DNA from: Nesterenkonia lutea | GTDB lineage: Bacteria > Actinomycetota > Actinomycetes > Actinomycetales > Micrococcaceae | NCBI RefSeq assembly: GCF_014873955.1 | Contig: NZ_JADBED010000001.1 | Location: forward strand, 310,001-374,000 | DNA: 64,000 nucleotides | Direction of reading: 5' to 3' | Shown here: positions 32,760 to 41,893 of the stretch, in pieces | How positions within the stretch are numbered: position 1 is the stretch's first letter | Layout of the letters: the number at the start of each line of letters is the position of its first letter | Program-made: the position numbers and the translations under genes | Notes under the pieces: model-generated | What the model was told of the DNA's origin: nothing | Databases searched by the model: none | The model's input: the letters and a program-made list of their open reading frames with translations, nothing else

Positions 32760-33556
32760 TGGGTGACCGCCACGACGACTCGGACATCCGCCTCGTGCAG
32801 CGCGTGAGCGAGCTCCGCGTGTGGCTCGGCATCGGTGATCAGCACATCGATCTCCTCTAGGGTGGCGAACTGTACAAGCGTGCGCAGGCCGAGCTTGCTT
32901 GAATCAGCAAGCAGCACGACCTGACGGGCGGCGTGGACCAGCCCGGACTTCACGGCGGCTTCAGCGGTGTCCGGTGTGGAGAGGCCGAAGCTCGCGTCCA
33001 CCCCATTGGTGCCGATGAACGCGACATCGGCCTGTCGGCGGGCCAGTGTGGCCACCGCCTGGGCGCCGACCACGGCCCCGGTGATCCCGCGGACCTTTCC
33101 GCCGAGCACCTCGACGTCCAGGGCGGCCAGCTCGGCGAGCTTCTGCGCAATGGGCACGGAGCTGGTGGTGAGGAATCGCGTGTGCTGCTCGTCGATGAAC
33201 TCGGCGGCGAGCAGCTCGGCGAGCGCCTCGGTGGTGGTGCCGGCGTCGAGGAGCAGCGAGGCATCGGGGGAGGAGGGCACGTAGCGCAGCGCCTCGAGCG
33301 CGATGGCCTGCTTCTGCCGGGAGTGCTCACTCTGCCGCTGCCTCAGCGAGGTCTCTCTGCGGGAGGGACTCGAGCTGACGACGGCCCCGCCGTGCACCCG
33401 CTGCAGCGAACCCGCCGTCTCCAGCTGATCGAGATCGCGGCGAACCGTCTCTCTCGTGACCTTCAGGTCCTGGGCGATCTCTTGGACCGTGACTGTGCCG
33501 CTGCGGCGCAATCGGTCGAGGATGCGCTCGTGGCGCTCGGGGGCGAGCAGTGTCAT
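32756..33556 (-). CDS. fruR: DeoR/GlpR-family regulator of the fructose operon
   Basis: 266 residues. The N-terminal DeoR HTH is RILDRLRRSGTVTVQEIAQD ... TRETVRRDLDQLE; the C-terminal sugar-phosphate-sensing domain includes LLLDAGTTTEALAELL and ADVAFIGTNGVD. It is likely to repress the operon until fructose-1-phosphate accumulates (family knowledge). ATG 33556 is used because the family sequence begins TLLAPERHERI. First gene of the operon; the inverted repeat at 33602 is its probable autoregulatory site. Confidence 0.9.
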   Translation of the reverse strand: MTLLAPERHERILDRLRRSGTVTVQEIAQDLKVTRETVRRDLDQLETAGSLQRVHGGAVVSSSPSRRETSLRQRQSEHSRQKQAIALEALRYVPSSPDASLLLDAGTTTEALAELLAAEFIDEQHTRFLTTSSVPIAQKLAELAALDVEVLGGKVRGITGAVVGAQAVATLARRQADVAFIGTNGVDASFGLSTPDTAEAAVKSGLVHAARQVVLLADSSKLGLRTLVQFATLEEIDVLITDAEPHAELAHALHEADVRVVVAVTQ

Positions 33557-33601
33557 AGTGCGCTCCGTCGTCAGTGATCCAGACCACTTTCGAGTGGGTT
33601 T

Positions 33602-33626
33602 AGGCAAACTTTATCTGTGTTTGCCT
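33602..33626 (-). promoter_or_regulatory. Fructose operon promoter-operator
   Basis: Perfect 8-bp inverted repeat AGGCAAAC / GTTTGCCT separated by 9 bases. On the minus strand the promoter reads TTGCAT, 17 bp, TAAAGT, so the repeat covers the spacer and the -10 element. A DeoR-type repressor bound there would block RNA polymerase. Assignment to the adjacent fruR is inference. Confidence 0.7.
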
Positions 33627-33788
33627 GTGTATGCAACAGGTTTCGTCGCTCTCACACAGCTTCAGCAGGCATCCTGTGGAAGTCGTGGGAGGGGACAGCA
33701 CCCGGATCGCTGGGCACCGGTCGGCGCTGCCCTCCACGCCGAAGGATCGTCGCGGCGATGGCCGACAGGTATCGCACCAACAGGAGGT

Positions 33789-33850
33789 GGGCATGAAAAA
33801 AGGCCCCGAACCGAGGGTTCAGGGCCTTTCCGATGTACTGAGACATCACA
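33789..33850 (+). mobile_element. Solo right end of IS481, 62 bp
   Basis: Matches the right end of the complete element (25701-25762) at 59 of 62 positions, including its terminator hairpin and terminal repeat, and then stops exactly at ATCACA. Neither a left end nor a transposase is present. It ends 1 base before the CCA of tRNA-Arg, just as the complete copy ends at the CCA of tRNA-Ser. Confidence 0.85.
33802..33826 (-). terminator. Terminator of tRNA-Arg supplied by the IS481 end
   Basis: On the minus strand GGCCCTGAACC-CTC-GGTTCGGGGCC (one wobble pair) is followed by TTTTTT, a canonical intrinsic terminator 26 nt after the tRNA 3' end. Confidence 0.85.
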
Positions 33851-33851
33851 C

Positions 33852-33928
<77 letters not shown>

Positions 33929-34239
33929 ATCTTCAATTTTTCTATCTTCACCGCGCGGCTAACGCGACCTAGAAGACTATACACGGACCACCCGGGGCCC
34001 TACAAATCATCACAGCCGTCGAGAACCGGCCGCTTCGGCGTCGTCGTCATTTACAAGGCTGTCATCCGGGAACGCTACAGTGGACTACAGCTGGTCCCCA
34101 TCGGTGCTGACGGGGACGCAGGGATGAGTGCGCACAGTGTTGTGTGCACCCGGAACACCTCAGGTGCTCCAGTCCTTGGGTCCTGGTCGCGCCAACCAGG
34201 AGGGGGTCAGGACGAACCTGTACCCAATGGAGGGAAACA
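33929..34239 (+). other. Intergenic region: tRNA-Arg promoter and long pckG leader
   Basis: No gene seen. The part near 33930-33980 is AT-richer and should hold the tRNA-Arg promoter (minus strand). The pckG side contains three symmetric sequences: imperfect GTGCGCAC / GTGTGCAC (34128-34149), palindrome CACCT-C-AGGTG (34156-34166), and CCTGGT / ACCAGG (34182-34200). These are candidate regulator or RNA-structure sites. Confidence 0.5.
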
Positions 34240-36114
34240 ATGGTCAACACCGTTGCAACGGCGCCCGGTGAGAACAGCTCCACAGACCACAGGACCACTG
34301 CTCCTGCGTTCACGGCTGATGCACCCACCACACACACCCCGCTGCTGAACTTCGTGGAGGAGATCGCAGCCCTCACCCAGCCCGCACGGGTTCACTGGGT
34401 GGAAGGCTCCGAAGCGGAGCACCGCACCCTGACTGACGAGCTGGTCGAGACCGGCACTCTGACCCGGCTCACCAGTCCCGACTTTCCGAACTCCTTCGCC
34501 GCGTTCTCTGACCCCGCAGACGTGGCCCGCGTGGAGTCACGCACCTTCATCTGCTCTGAGAACGAGCGTGACGCCGGGTTCACCAACAACTGGGTCGACC
34601 CCGCCGAGATGCGTGAGAAGCTCCAGGGGGTCTTCGCCGGTGCCATGCGCGGGCGAACCATGTACGTGATCCCCTTCGTGATGGGCCACCTGGACGCCGA
34701 GGATCCCAAGTTCGGCGTGGAGATCACCGATTCCGCCTACGTGGTGACCAGCATGCGCATCATGGCCCGGATCGGCACCGATGTGCTGCGCAAGATCGAA
34801 GAGCTGAATGCCTTCTTCGTGCCGGCGGTCCACTCCGTGGGAGCGCCGCTGGAGCCCGGGGAGCAGGACGTCCCCTGGCCGTGCAATGGCGAGAAGTACA
34901 TCGTGCACTACCCGGAGACCCGCGAGATCTGGTCCTTCGGCTCCGGCTACGGGGGAAACGCCCTGCTGGGGAAGAAGTGCTACGCCCTGCGCATCGCGTC
35001 GGTGATGGCGCGGGATGAGGGGTGGCTGGCGGAGCACATGCTCATCCTGAAGCTGACCAGTCCAGCGAACCGCAGCTACTTCATCGCCGGTGCGTTCCCC
35101 TCGGCCTGCGGCAAGACGAATCTCGCGCTCATCGACCCCACGCTTGAAGGGTGGAAGGCCGAGACCCTGGGCGACGACATCACCTGGATCCGGCCGGGTC
35201 ACGACGGTGAGCTGCGTGTGGTCAACCCGGAGTCCGGCTACTTCGGCGTCGCCCCCGGCACGGGCTGGCACACCAACGCCAACGCCATGCGCGCCATCGC
35301 CAAGGGCAGCTCGGTCTTCACCAACTGCGCGCTCACCGATGACGGCGGCGTGTGGTGGGAAGGCATGACCGAGGAGCCACCGGCGCACCTGACGGACTGG
35401 CGAGGCCAGGACTGGACTCCGGACTCCGATGAGCCGGCGGCCCATCCCAATGCGCGCTTCTGCACCCCGATCGATCAGACGGACATGCTCGCCGAGGAAT
35501 ACTTCGAGCCCGACGGGGTCAGGTTGGACGCCATCCTCTTCGGCGGTCGGCGCAAGACCACGGTTCCGCTGGTCACCCAGGCCCGCGACTGGAACCACGG
35601 CATCTTCTTCGGAGCCACGCTCTCCTCCGAGACCACGGCGGCGGCCGAAGGCGCGGTGGGCACGGTCCGTCGGGACCCGATGGCCATGCTGCCGTTCATC
35701 GGGTACGACGCCGGAGATTACCTCAAGCACTGGGTGGAGGTCTCCGGTCGGGCAGATCAGTCGAAGCTGCCCGAGATCTTCCTGGTCAACTGGTTCCGCA
35801 AGGGTCGGGACGGCAAGATCTCCTGGCCTGGCTTCGCCGAGAACTCCCGGGTGCTGAAATGGGTCACAGAGCGTCTGGACGGGGAGGGTGAGGCCGTGGA
35901 GACGCCCATCGGCTTCACGCCGACCATGGACGCCCTGGACCTCTCCGGACTGGAGATCACCCCCGAGGCGCTCGAAGACTCGATCAGAGTCGACCGGCAG
36001 GAATGGGCCACCGAACTCGAGGGCATCGATGAGTGGTTCGCCCAGTTCGGGGACTCGCTGCCGACGTCGATCGCGGCGGAGCAGGAGGAGCTGAGACGAC
36101 GGCTCTCATCCTGA
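34240..36114 (+). CDS. pckG: Phosphoenolpyruvate carboxykinase (GTP)
   Basis: 624 residues, matching the GTP-dependent family. It converts oxaloacetate and GTP to PEP, the entry step of gluconeogenesis. The P-loop is [13 protein letters not shown], with the active-site Cys; other signatures are [46 protein letters not shown] and [19 protein letters not shown] 34240 is chosen over upstream open frame because a strong GGAGGG lies 5 nt before it and the family N-terminus fits. Confidence 0.97.
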   Translation: MVNTVATAPGENSSTDHRTTAPAFTADAPTTHTPLLNFVEEIAALTQPARVHWVEGSEAEHRTLTDELVETGTLTRLTSPDFPNSFAAFSDPADVARVESRTFICSENERDAGFTNNWVDPAEMREKLQGVFAGAMRGRTMYVIPFVMGHLDAEDPKFGVEITDSAYVVTSMRIMARIGTDVLRKIEELNAFFVPAVHSVGAPLEPGEQDVPWPCNGEKYIVHYPETREIWSFGSGYGGNALLGKKCYALRIASVMARDEGWLAEHMLILKLTSPANRSYFIAGAFPSACGKTNLALIDPTLEGWKAETLGDDITWIRPGHDGELRVVNPESGYFGVAPGTGWHTNANAMRAIAKGSSVFTNCALTDDGGVWWEGMTEEPPAHLTDWRGQDWTPDSDEPAAHPNARFCTPIDQTDMLAEEYFEPDGVRLDAILFGGRRKTTVPLVTQARDWNHGIFFGATLSSETTAAAEGAVGTVRRDPMAMLPFIGYDAGDYLKHWVEVSGRADQSKLPEIFLVNWFRKGRDGKISWPGFAENSRVLKWVTERLDGEGEAVETPIGFTPTMDALDLSGLEITPEALEDSIRVDRQEWATELEGIDEWFAQFGDSLPTSIAAEQEELRRRLSS

Positions 36115-36162
36115 GCAATGGTCTGGAACGGACCCTCTGCCGCCTCGCCCGGTGAGCGGGGT

Positions 36163-37743
36163 CTAGGAGCCGATCTTCGCTTCCTGCTCAGTGCGTGTGA
36201 CCGGTCGAGTGTCGCGGAAGCGCGGGTCTCTGCGGATCTCCTTGACCAGAGATACTCCCAGCAGCACGACGATGATCGTGAAGGGGACCGCAGAGAGCAG
36301 CGCGGTCTGCTGCAGCGCCTGCAGTCCTCCTGCGAGGAGCAGGACGATGGCGCAGAGCCCGGTGAGCAGGCCCCAGATGCCCAGCATGGGTCGAGTGGGA
36401 TTCATCGAGCCGCGTGAGGAGAGCACGCTCAGCACGAAGGTGTTGGAGTCGGCGCTGGAGACGAAGAACAGGACCACCATGACCACGGTGAGCACGGAGG
36501 TGATCGCGGTGAGCGGCAGCTCTCCCAGCAGCGCGAAGAAGGTCACGTTGGTGTCCTCCAGCGTCGCCTCGCCGATGTTCGTGCCGCGGAACATGTCGGA
36601 GTTGATGGCGCTGCCGCCGAAGATGGTGAACCAGAGGCTGAAGACCAGGGTGGGCACGCCGAGCACGGCCACCACGAACTCCCGGATGCTCCTGCCCTTG
36701 GAGATCTTCGCGAGGAAGATCCCGACGAAGGCGCCCCAGCTCAGCCACCAGGCCATCATGAAGTAGGTCCACCACTGCATCCACTGCAGGTCCTCGGGCG
36801 TGCCGGGGGTGAGCAGCGCGACCATCGGGAACTCTGCGATGAACTGTCCCATGGAGCGGAAGTACAGGTTCGAGATGAAGCTGGTCGGGCCGATCACCAG
36901 GACGTAGAGGCCCAGCCCGGCAGCGGCGAGCATCGTCGCCTTGCTGATCCACTTGATCCCTCTGCTGACCCCCGACATGGCGGAGAGCGTGAAGATCACG
37001 GTGATGGCGCCGATGATGACGACCTGGACGAAGAGATCGGACGGGATCCCGGTCAGGCTGTTGACCCCTTCGGCGATCTGCGCCGCGCCCAGTCCCAGCG
37101 AGGTGGTCGTGCCGAAGAGGGTGGCGATGATGGTGAAGATGTCGATGAGCTGACCAGCCCAGCCGTCCATGCTCCGGCCCAGCACCGGGCGCAGCATGGG
37201 GGAGATGAGCCCGGTGTTGTGGCGGCGGTGCGTGGAGTAGGCGATGGCCAGGCCGAAGACGCCGAAGAGCGCCCAGGCATTGGGCCCCCAGTTGAAGTAG
37301 GAGAACTGCATGGCCGTCACGGCCGCGTCCATGGTCTCCGCCCCGGCGAGCCCATGCGGCGGAACCATGAAGTGGGTCATCGGTTCCGCGGCGCCATAGC
37401 TGATCAGCCCGATCCCCATCACGGTGCCGCAGATCATGGCGATCCAGGACCAGTTGCTGAACTCGGGGCGGTCGTGGTCCTCACCCAGTCGGATCTTCCC
37501 GAACCGGCTGAAGCCCATGTAGAGCATGAGTCCGATGCAGCCCGTGGTGACGACCAGGTATGACCATCCGATGTGCTGTGAGGTCCAGTTCGAGGCCGCC
37601 GTCATCACTGTGGTCAGGTGCTCCGGCGCCAGCGCCGCCCACAGCACGAACCCGAGCAGCGAGACGGTCGAGACGAGGAAGACCCCGCTCGGGCGCTCGC
37701 GGCCGGTCGGGCTCATGGCGTGCTTCTTGGCTGACAGACTCAT
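36163..37743 (-). CDS. BCCT-family betaine/choline/carnitine transporter
   Basis: 526 residues with about 12 membrane helices. Family signatures are WSWIAMICGTVMGIGLISYG, the Gly-rich helix region, and the BCCT motif WTYFMMAWWLSWGAFVGIFL (Trp-rich aromatic box for quaternary ammonium binding). It imports compatible solutes with Na+ or H+. ATG 37743 is used; ATG 37716 is an alternative. C-terminal tail is short and charged, so osmosensing by a long BetP-like tail is unlikely. Divergent from thrE. Confidence 0.93.
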   Translation of the reverse strand: MSLSAKKHAMSPTGRERPSGVFLVSTVSLLGFVLWAALAPEHLTTVMTAASNWTSQHIGWSYLVVTTGCIGLMLYMGFSRFGKIRLGEDHDRPEFSNWSWIAMICGTVMGIGLISYGAAEPMTHFMVPPHGLAGAETMDAAVTAMQFSYFNWGPNAWALFGVFGLAIAYSTHRRHNTGLISPMLRPVLGRSMDGWAGQLIDIFTIIATLFGTTTSLGLGAAQIAEGVNSLTGIPSDLFVQVVIIGAITVIFTLSAMSGVSRGIKWISKATMLAAAGLGLYVLVIGPTSFISNLYFRSMGQFIAEFPMVALLTPGTPEDLQWMQWWTYFMMAWWLSWGAFVGIFLAKISKGRSIREFVVAVLGVPTLVFSLWFTIFGGSAINSDMFRGTNIGEATLEDTNVTFFALLGELPLTAITSVLTVVMVVLFFVSSADSNTFVLSVLSSRGSMNPTRPMLGIWGLLTGLCAIVLLLAGGLQALQQTALLSAVPFTIIVVLLGVSLVKEIRRDPRFRDTRPVTRTEQEAKIGS

Positions 37744-38078
37744 CGGTTTCACATGTCCTTGGCTCAGCGAGCAGCCAGTGGCCTGTCGCGACGTATGCGC
37801 AGGCGATCGCCAGAACATCGGGTCAAGCATACTGAATGACGATCACCGCCGACGACCTGTTGCGCCGAGGACCCGTGCATGGTCCTCTTTCGTCGAGGGA
37901 ACACGCCGTGACAGACTTGCCGGGTACACCAGGGTTCAACGCATCAGGGTTCAACAGCCGGGGCTTGCGGCGTCAGTGCTGTCATCCTCCCGTCAGGGTC
38001 GCTACTGCACACTCACCGCGCGGGCTGTTTTCAGGCTTCCGCCGGTTCTTCCCAGATTCTTCACGCAGCGGAGGCCCC
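37744..38078 (+). other. Divergent intergenic region with hairpin and direct repeats
   Basis: Contains promoters for the BCCT gene (minus) and thrE (plus; CATACT at 37828). GAGGACC-cgtgcat-GGTCCTC (37867-37887) is a perfect hairpin followed by TTT, a possible attenuator. CAGGGTTCAAC occurs twice (37930 and 37945). The thrE frame stays open back to an ATG at 37836, so an N-terminal extension cannot be excluded. Confidence 0.5.
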
Positions 38079-39929
38079 ATGCAGCCCCATGATCCGATCC
38101 AGGCCGAGAGCGCGTCTGCCGCCATCGATCCACGCATCGATCCCAGCGACCACGAGGCCGTGCTGCTGCCGGTCGTGCACCCCGCCGAGGAGCCGGAAGA
38201 GACGGGGAGCTTCGCGCAGCACCTGACCCGGCACGTCATCGATTCCTGGAATCACTCGGCCGCTGAAGAGACTCATCACGACCTGCCCGAGACGAATGAG
38301 CCGACGTCGTTCCATGCGCCGGAGCCCTATCGCTTCGAGGATTCGAGCGCACCTCCGACCTTTCCGACATCGACGTATTTCCCCTCCGACGCACTGCATG
38401 GGACCGAACAGTGGCCCGACTCCCAAGCTGCCCACGAGGGTATGGACGGCTTTCCGATCGAGGCTGATGGTGTGTTCAACGGCACATCGCAGGGCACGCG
38501 TCCGGGACAGCCTGGACGGCGGATCTCCTTCCCGGCGCGGTTCATCGCAGAGAAGTTCACCCGCCCCGTCTCTCAGGCCACCGGCCAGATGTCTACGCTG
38601 GACTGGCTCTCCGGAACACCGTTCGAGAACCCCCATCAGGCCCAGGAGCCGGGTGAGGCCGACGAGCTGGTCACGATCAACCTGGTCCTCGACATCGGTG
38701 AGGCCCTGTTCCGCTACGGGGCCGGCGCTCTGGAGGTGGAGACCTCCACCATCGCCGTCACCTCTGCCTTCGGGATGAAGAACACAGACGTCGACATCAC
38801 CAACCAGTCGATCATCCTCAACTGGTCGCCCCCGGGAAAGATCCCGTACTCACGAGTGCGGGTGGTGCGCTCCTGGTCGGCGAACTTTCGGGCGCTCTCC
38901 GAGGTGCACACCCTCGTGACCGACATCGCCTTCGGGAGGATCACCCGCGCGGAGGCGGAGGAGACCCTGCAGGACATCACTCGGGACCCCAAGCCCTATC
39001 CGCGGTGGGTCGTCGCCATGGCCGGCGCCCTGTTCGCGGGGCTCTTCGCCAGCTACACCGGGGCGCCGCTGCTGGACGCCTCGCTGGGATTCCTGGCGAC
39101 TCTGCTCGTGCTCGCGGTCACGCGCCAGCTGGCCATCTGGCGCGTGCCGGAGATCTTCACCCTCGCGGCCGGAGGGTTCCTGGCGACAGCTGTGGCGCTC
39201 TGTGCGCTCACCATGGGAGCGCCGATCACCACCTCCATGGTGGTCGCGGGGGGACTGATGATCCTGCTCCCCAGCGTGCGGATCGTCTCTGCCATCCAGG
39301 ATGCGATCAATGCCTTCCCCATCACCGCGGCGGGCCGTCTGGTCTCCTCTCTGGTGGCCTTCTCAGGATTGACCGCCGGGATCATGCTCGGGGTGGTGCT
39401 CACCGGGCGGGCCGGCGCCCCCGAGGTCGATGTGACCCGCGAGATCCTGCGGATCTATCACCCCGGTGTCCTCACTCTGCTCGTCTTCCTCACGGCCATC
39501 ACGGCCGCTGTCGTGCAGCAGGCTCCCTACCGGCTTCTGCTGCCCACGGGAGGAGTCGCTGCGCTCGGCTTCGCAGGGGTCTACGGGGCCGAGTTCATGG
39601 GCTTCGGGGGATGGTTCACCCCGATCGTGGGCGCGACGGTGGTCGGGGCCCTGGCGAGGGTGGTGGCACTGCGGCTGCGCGCGCCCCAGCTCGTGGTGGC
39701 GGTGCCGGCGATGATGTTCATGCTTCCCGGACTGATCGTCTTCCGCGGGATGTACCAGATAGCGATCAGCGAATCCGTGGCCTCTCGCTCAGCAGGCCTG
39801 TATGGGATCTTCGACGCGCTGATCATCATCATGGCGATCGCTGCGGGAATCGTGCTGGGGGACGTCCTGATGCGGCCGCTGACCAAGCGGCTGCAGTCCA
39901 ACGAACGCAGCAAGGGACGGCGGCGCTGA
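38079..39929 (+). CDS. Threonine/serine exporter family protein, ThrE
   Basis: 616 residues from ATG 38079, chosen for the GGAGG 4 nt upstream. Residues ~1-170 are hydrophilic and variable. The conserved ThrE N-terminal domain starts near DIGEALFRYGAGALEVETST (with NLVLDIGEAL) and the C-terminal half has ~10 membrane helices, including GGLMILLPSVRIVSAIQDAI and MFMLPGLIVFRGMYQIA. The family exports small amino acids, notably threonine, in Corynebacterium. The cytosolic tail is basic. Confidence 0.9.
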   Translation: MQPHDPIQAESASAAIDPRIDPSDHEAVLLPVVHPAEEPEETGSFAQHLTRHVIDSWNHSAAEETHHDLPETNEPTSFHAPEPYRFEDSSAPPTFPTSTYFPSDALHGTEQWPDSQAAHEGMDGFPIEADGVFNGTSQGTRPGQPGRRISFPARFIAEKFTRPVSQATGQMSTLDWLSGTPFENPHQAQEPGEADELVTINLVLDIGEALFRYGAGALEVETSTIAVTSAFGMKNTDVDITNQSIILNWSPPGKIPYSRVRVVRSWSANFRALSEVHTLVTDIAFGRITRAEAEETLQDITRDPKPYPRWVVAMAGALFAGLFASYTGAPLLDASLGFLATLLVLAVTRQLAIWRVPEIFTLAAGGFLATAVALCALTMGAPITTSMVVAGGLMILLPSVRIVSAIQDAINAFPITAAGRLVSSLVAFSGLTAGIMLGVVLTGRAGAPEVDVTREILRIYHPGVLTLLVFLTAITAAVVQQAPYRLLLPTGGVAALGFAGVYGAEFMGFGGWFTPIVGATVVGALARVVALRLRAPQLVVAVPAMMFMLPGLIVFRGMYQIAISESVASRSAGLYGIFDALIIIMAIAAGIVLGDVLMRPLTKRLQSNERSKGRRR

Positions 39930-39930
39930 C

Positions 39931-39949
39931 CCTGGTTAGGGTAACCTTC
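39931..39949 (+). promoter_or_regulatory. DtxR/IdeR-type iron box
   Basis: The core GGTTAGGGTAACC matches the established actinobacterial iron-repressor consensus half-sites (GGTTAGG-TAACC) at 12 of 13 positions. It lies between a weak -35 and the -10-like CATAAT (39952-39957), so a bound regulator would block transcription when iron is plentiful. Confidence 0.85.
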
Positions 39950-39973
39950 CCCATAATTTGCTAACATTCAGGT

Positions 39974-40816
39974 GTGCAAATCAATCACACTCCCGCCACG
40001 CTGCGAACAGAGTCGATCTCGGTCTCCTATGGAGCGGCCCCGGTGGTCATCGATGCCGATATCGAACTGCTGCCAGGCGGAGTCACCGCGCTCATCGGTC
40101 CCAACGGCAGCGGCAAGTCCACGCTGCTGCGCGGCATCTGCCGTCTCGCCCAGACCCGAGGCCAGGTCACGCTGGACGGCTCCGACAGCGCGGCGCTCTC
40201 GCCGCGTGCCTTCGCCAGACGGCTGACCATCCTGGCCCAGCAGCGGCCCACCCCGGGAGGCCTCACCGTGACCGAGGTCGTGGAGCTCGGTCGACATCCG
40301 CACCGCCGGCGCTTCAGCCGCACCGACGACGCCTCTCGCCGTGCCGTGCAGCGCGCGATCGAGCTGACCGGACTGGAAGAGCTCGCGCACCGTCCGGTGA
40401 CCGAACTCTCCGGAGGCCAGCTCCAGCGCGTCTGGCTGGCCACCTGCCTGGCTCAGGAGACCGACGTCCTGCTGCTGGACGAGCCCACCACCTTCCTGGA
40501 CCTCAAGCACCAGATGAGCCTGCTCGATCTCATCCGGGACCTCGCTGACACCCATGGCCTGACCATCGGTGTGGTGCTCCATGACCTGGAGCAGGCAGCC
40601 GACATCGCCGACCGGGTCATCCTGGTCGCAGAGGGCCGGATCACCGCCACCGGCACGCCCGCCGAGGTGATGACCGCAGAACGGCTGAGCGGCACCTTCG
40701 GCGTGGACATCCAGGTGACCGAGCTGCCGTTCGGCGGACTGGCCGTGCGTGCCCAGCGTGCCGGACGCCGCGGAGCCGCGGGGCAGCTCACAGAACCGGC
40801 ACTGCTCTCCGCCTGA
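39974..40816 (+). CDS. Iron-siderophore ABC transporter ATP-binding protein
   Basis: 280 residues. Walker A LIGPNGSGKSTLLRGI, signature TELSGGQLQRVWLATCLAQE, Walker B DVLLLDEPTTFLDLKHQ, and the H-loop IGVVLHDLEQA identify a FepC/FecE-type ATPase. It powers the fused permease encoded downstream. The GTG start (39974) lies only ~17 nt after the likely -10 box and has no SD, which suggests leaderless or near-leaderless translation. Confidence 0.95.
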   Translation: MQINHTPATLRTESISVSYGAAPVVIDADIELLPGGVTALIGPNGSGKSTLLRGICRLAQTRGQVTLDGSDSAALSPRAFARRLTILAQQRPTPGGLTVTEVVELGRHPHRRRFSRTDDASRRAVQRAIELTGLEELAHRPVTELSGGQLQRVWLATCLAQETDVLLLDEPTTFLDLKHQMSLLDLIRDLADTHGLTIGVVLHDLEQAADIADRVILVAEGRITATGTPAEVMTAERLSGTFGVDIQVTELPFGGLAVRAQRAGRRGAAGQLTEPALLSA

Positions 40817-40842
40817 GCCTCCGAGTCCTCCGAGAACCCGGT

Positions 40843-40862
40843 CTGTGAAGACCCCTTCACAG
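40843..40862 (+). terminator. Intercistronic hairpin in the iron operon
   Basis: CTGTGAAG-ACCC-CTTCACAG, a perfect 8-bp stem between the ATPase and binding-protein genes with no U-tract. Such hairpins usually protect mRNA ends or set the relative amount of binding protein. Confidence 0.55.
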
Positions 40863-40879
40863 CCTCACCGAAAGGAACC

Positions 40880-41893
40880 ATGCCCACTATGAACCTCTCT
40901 CCACGCCTCGGCAGGACAACGGCGGCCGCCGTCGTCGTCCTGATGGCACTGACCGCATGCGGCACCACCGACGTCGGAGAGACCGAGGACGAGTCGGCCT
41001 CCGCCGATTCGGGACCGGTCACCGTCACGGACTATCGCGGGGAGGAGATCACCCTGGATGCCCCCGCGGAGCGCGTGGTCACCCTGGAATGGGCGCAGAC
41101 GGAGAACGTCGAGATCCTCGGCGGCAATCAGGTCGGCGTCGCTGACCTCGAGGGGTATGAGATGTGGAACTCGGCCGCGCCGGTCGAGGAGGGCACCACC
41201 GACGTGGGGCTGCGCACCGAGCCCAGCCTCGAGGCCATCGGCCAGGCGGACCCCGACCTGATCCTGGGTGTGGACGTCTCCGTCCCCGAGGGCCTGCTGG
41301 AGGATCTCGAGGAGATCGCCCCCGTGGTGCTGCAGCCCGGTGCCGACGCCTCGGATCCGCTGGGCAACATGGAGGACAATTTCCGCGTGACCGCGGAGCT
41401 GCTCGGCGCGGAGGATCGTGCCGATGAGGTCTGGACCGAGTTCGAAGAGACCCGCGACGCCGGCGCCGCGACCATCGAAGCCGCAGGTGTGGGCGGCACC
41501 CCCTTCGTTCTGGTCTACCCGACCGTCGAGGGCAACACCGCCACCTTCCGCATGCACGGCCCCGGAGCTCTGGCCCAGACCCTCGGTGAGGAGATCGGTC
41601 TGACCTCGGCCTGGGAGGACGAGGGTGACGAGGCCTTCGCGATCAGCCAGTCTGACATCGAAGGGCTGACCGCGCTGGAGGAGGACACGATCCTGTACTG
41701 GTGGACCGCGGAGACCGAACCCGAGGATCCCTTCGCCGAGCTCGAGGACAACTCGGCCTGGACCTCCCTGGGCTTCGTCGAGAATGAGGCCACTCACCCG
41801 GTGGAGGAGATCTGGATCTACGGCGGGCCCGCCTCGGCGGGTCAGTGGATCGACTATCTCGCCGACACCGCAGTCGAGACTGCCGGCCAGTAG
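40880..41893 (+). CDS. Iron-siderophore substrate-binding lipoprotein
   Basis: 337 residues. Signal peptide with lipobox VVLMALTACGTTD (Cys ~26), then the class III binding-protein (periplasmic_binding TroA-like) pattern VTDYRGEEITLDAPAERVVT, NQVGVADLEGYEMWN, and the conserved Glu in PSLEAIGQADPDLILG used to dock onto the permease. Binds a ferric siderophore outside the membrane. AAAGGAA precedes the start ATG 40880. The stop TAG shares its last base with the GTG start of the permease. Confidence 0.93.
   Translation: MPTMNLSPRLGRTTAAAVVVLMALTACGTTDVGETEDESASADSGPVTVTDYRGEEITLDAPAERVVTLEWAQTENVEILGGNQVGVADLEGYEMWNSAAPVEEGTTDVGLRTEPSLEAIGQADPDLILGVDVSVPEGLLEDLEEIAPVVLQPGADASDPLGNMEDNFRVTAELLGAEDRADEVWTEFEETRDAGAATIEAAGVGGTPFVLVYPTVEGNTATFRMHGPGALAQTLGEEIGLTSAWEDEGDEAFAISQSDIEGLTALEEDTILYWWTAETEPEDPFAELEDNSAWTSLGFVENEATHPVEEIWIYGGPASAGQWIDYLADTAVETAGQ

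Noticed and set aside
37836..38078. Annotating the thrE start at 37836
   Set aside because: A good SD sits before 38079 and the upstream residues look non-conserved; kept as a finding rather than a call.
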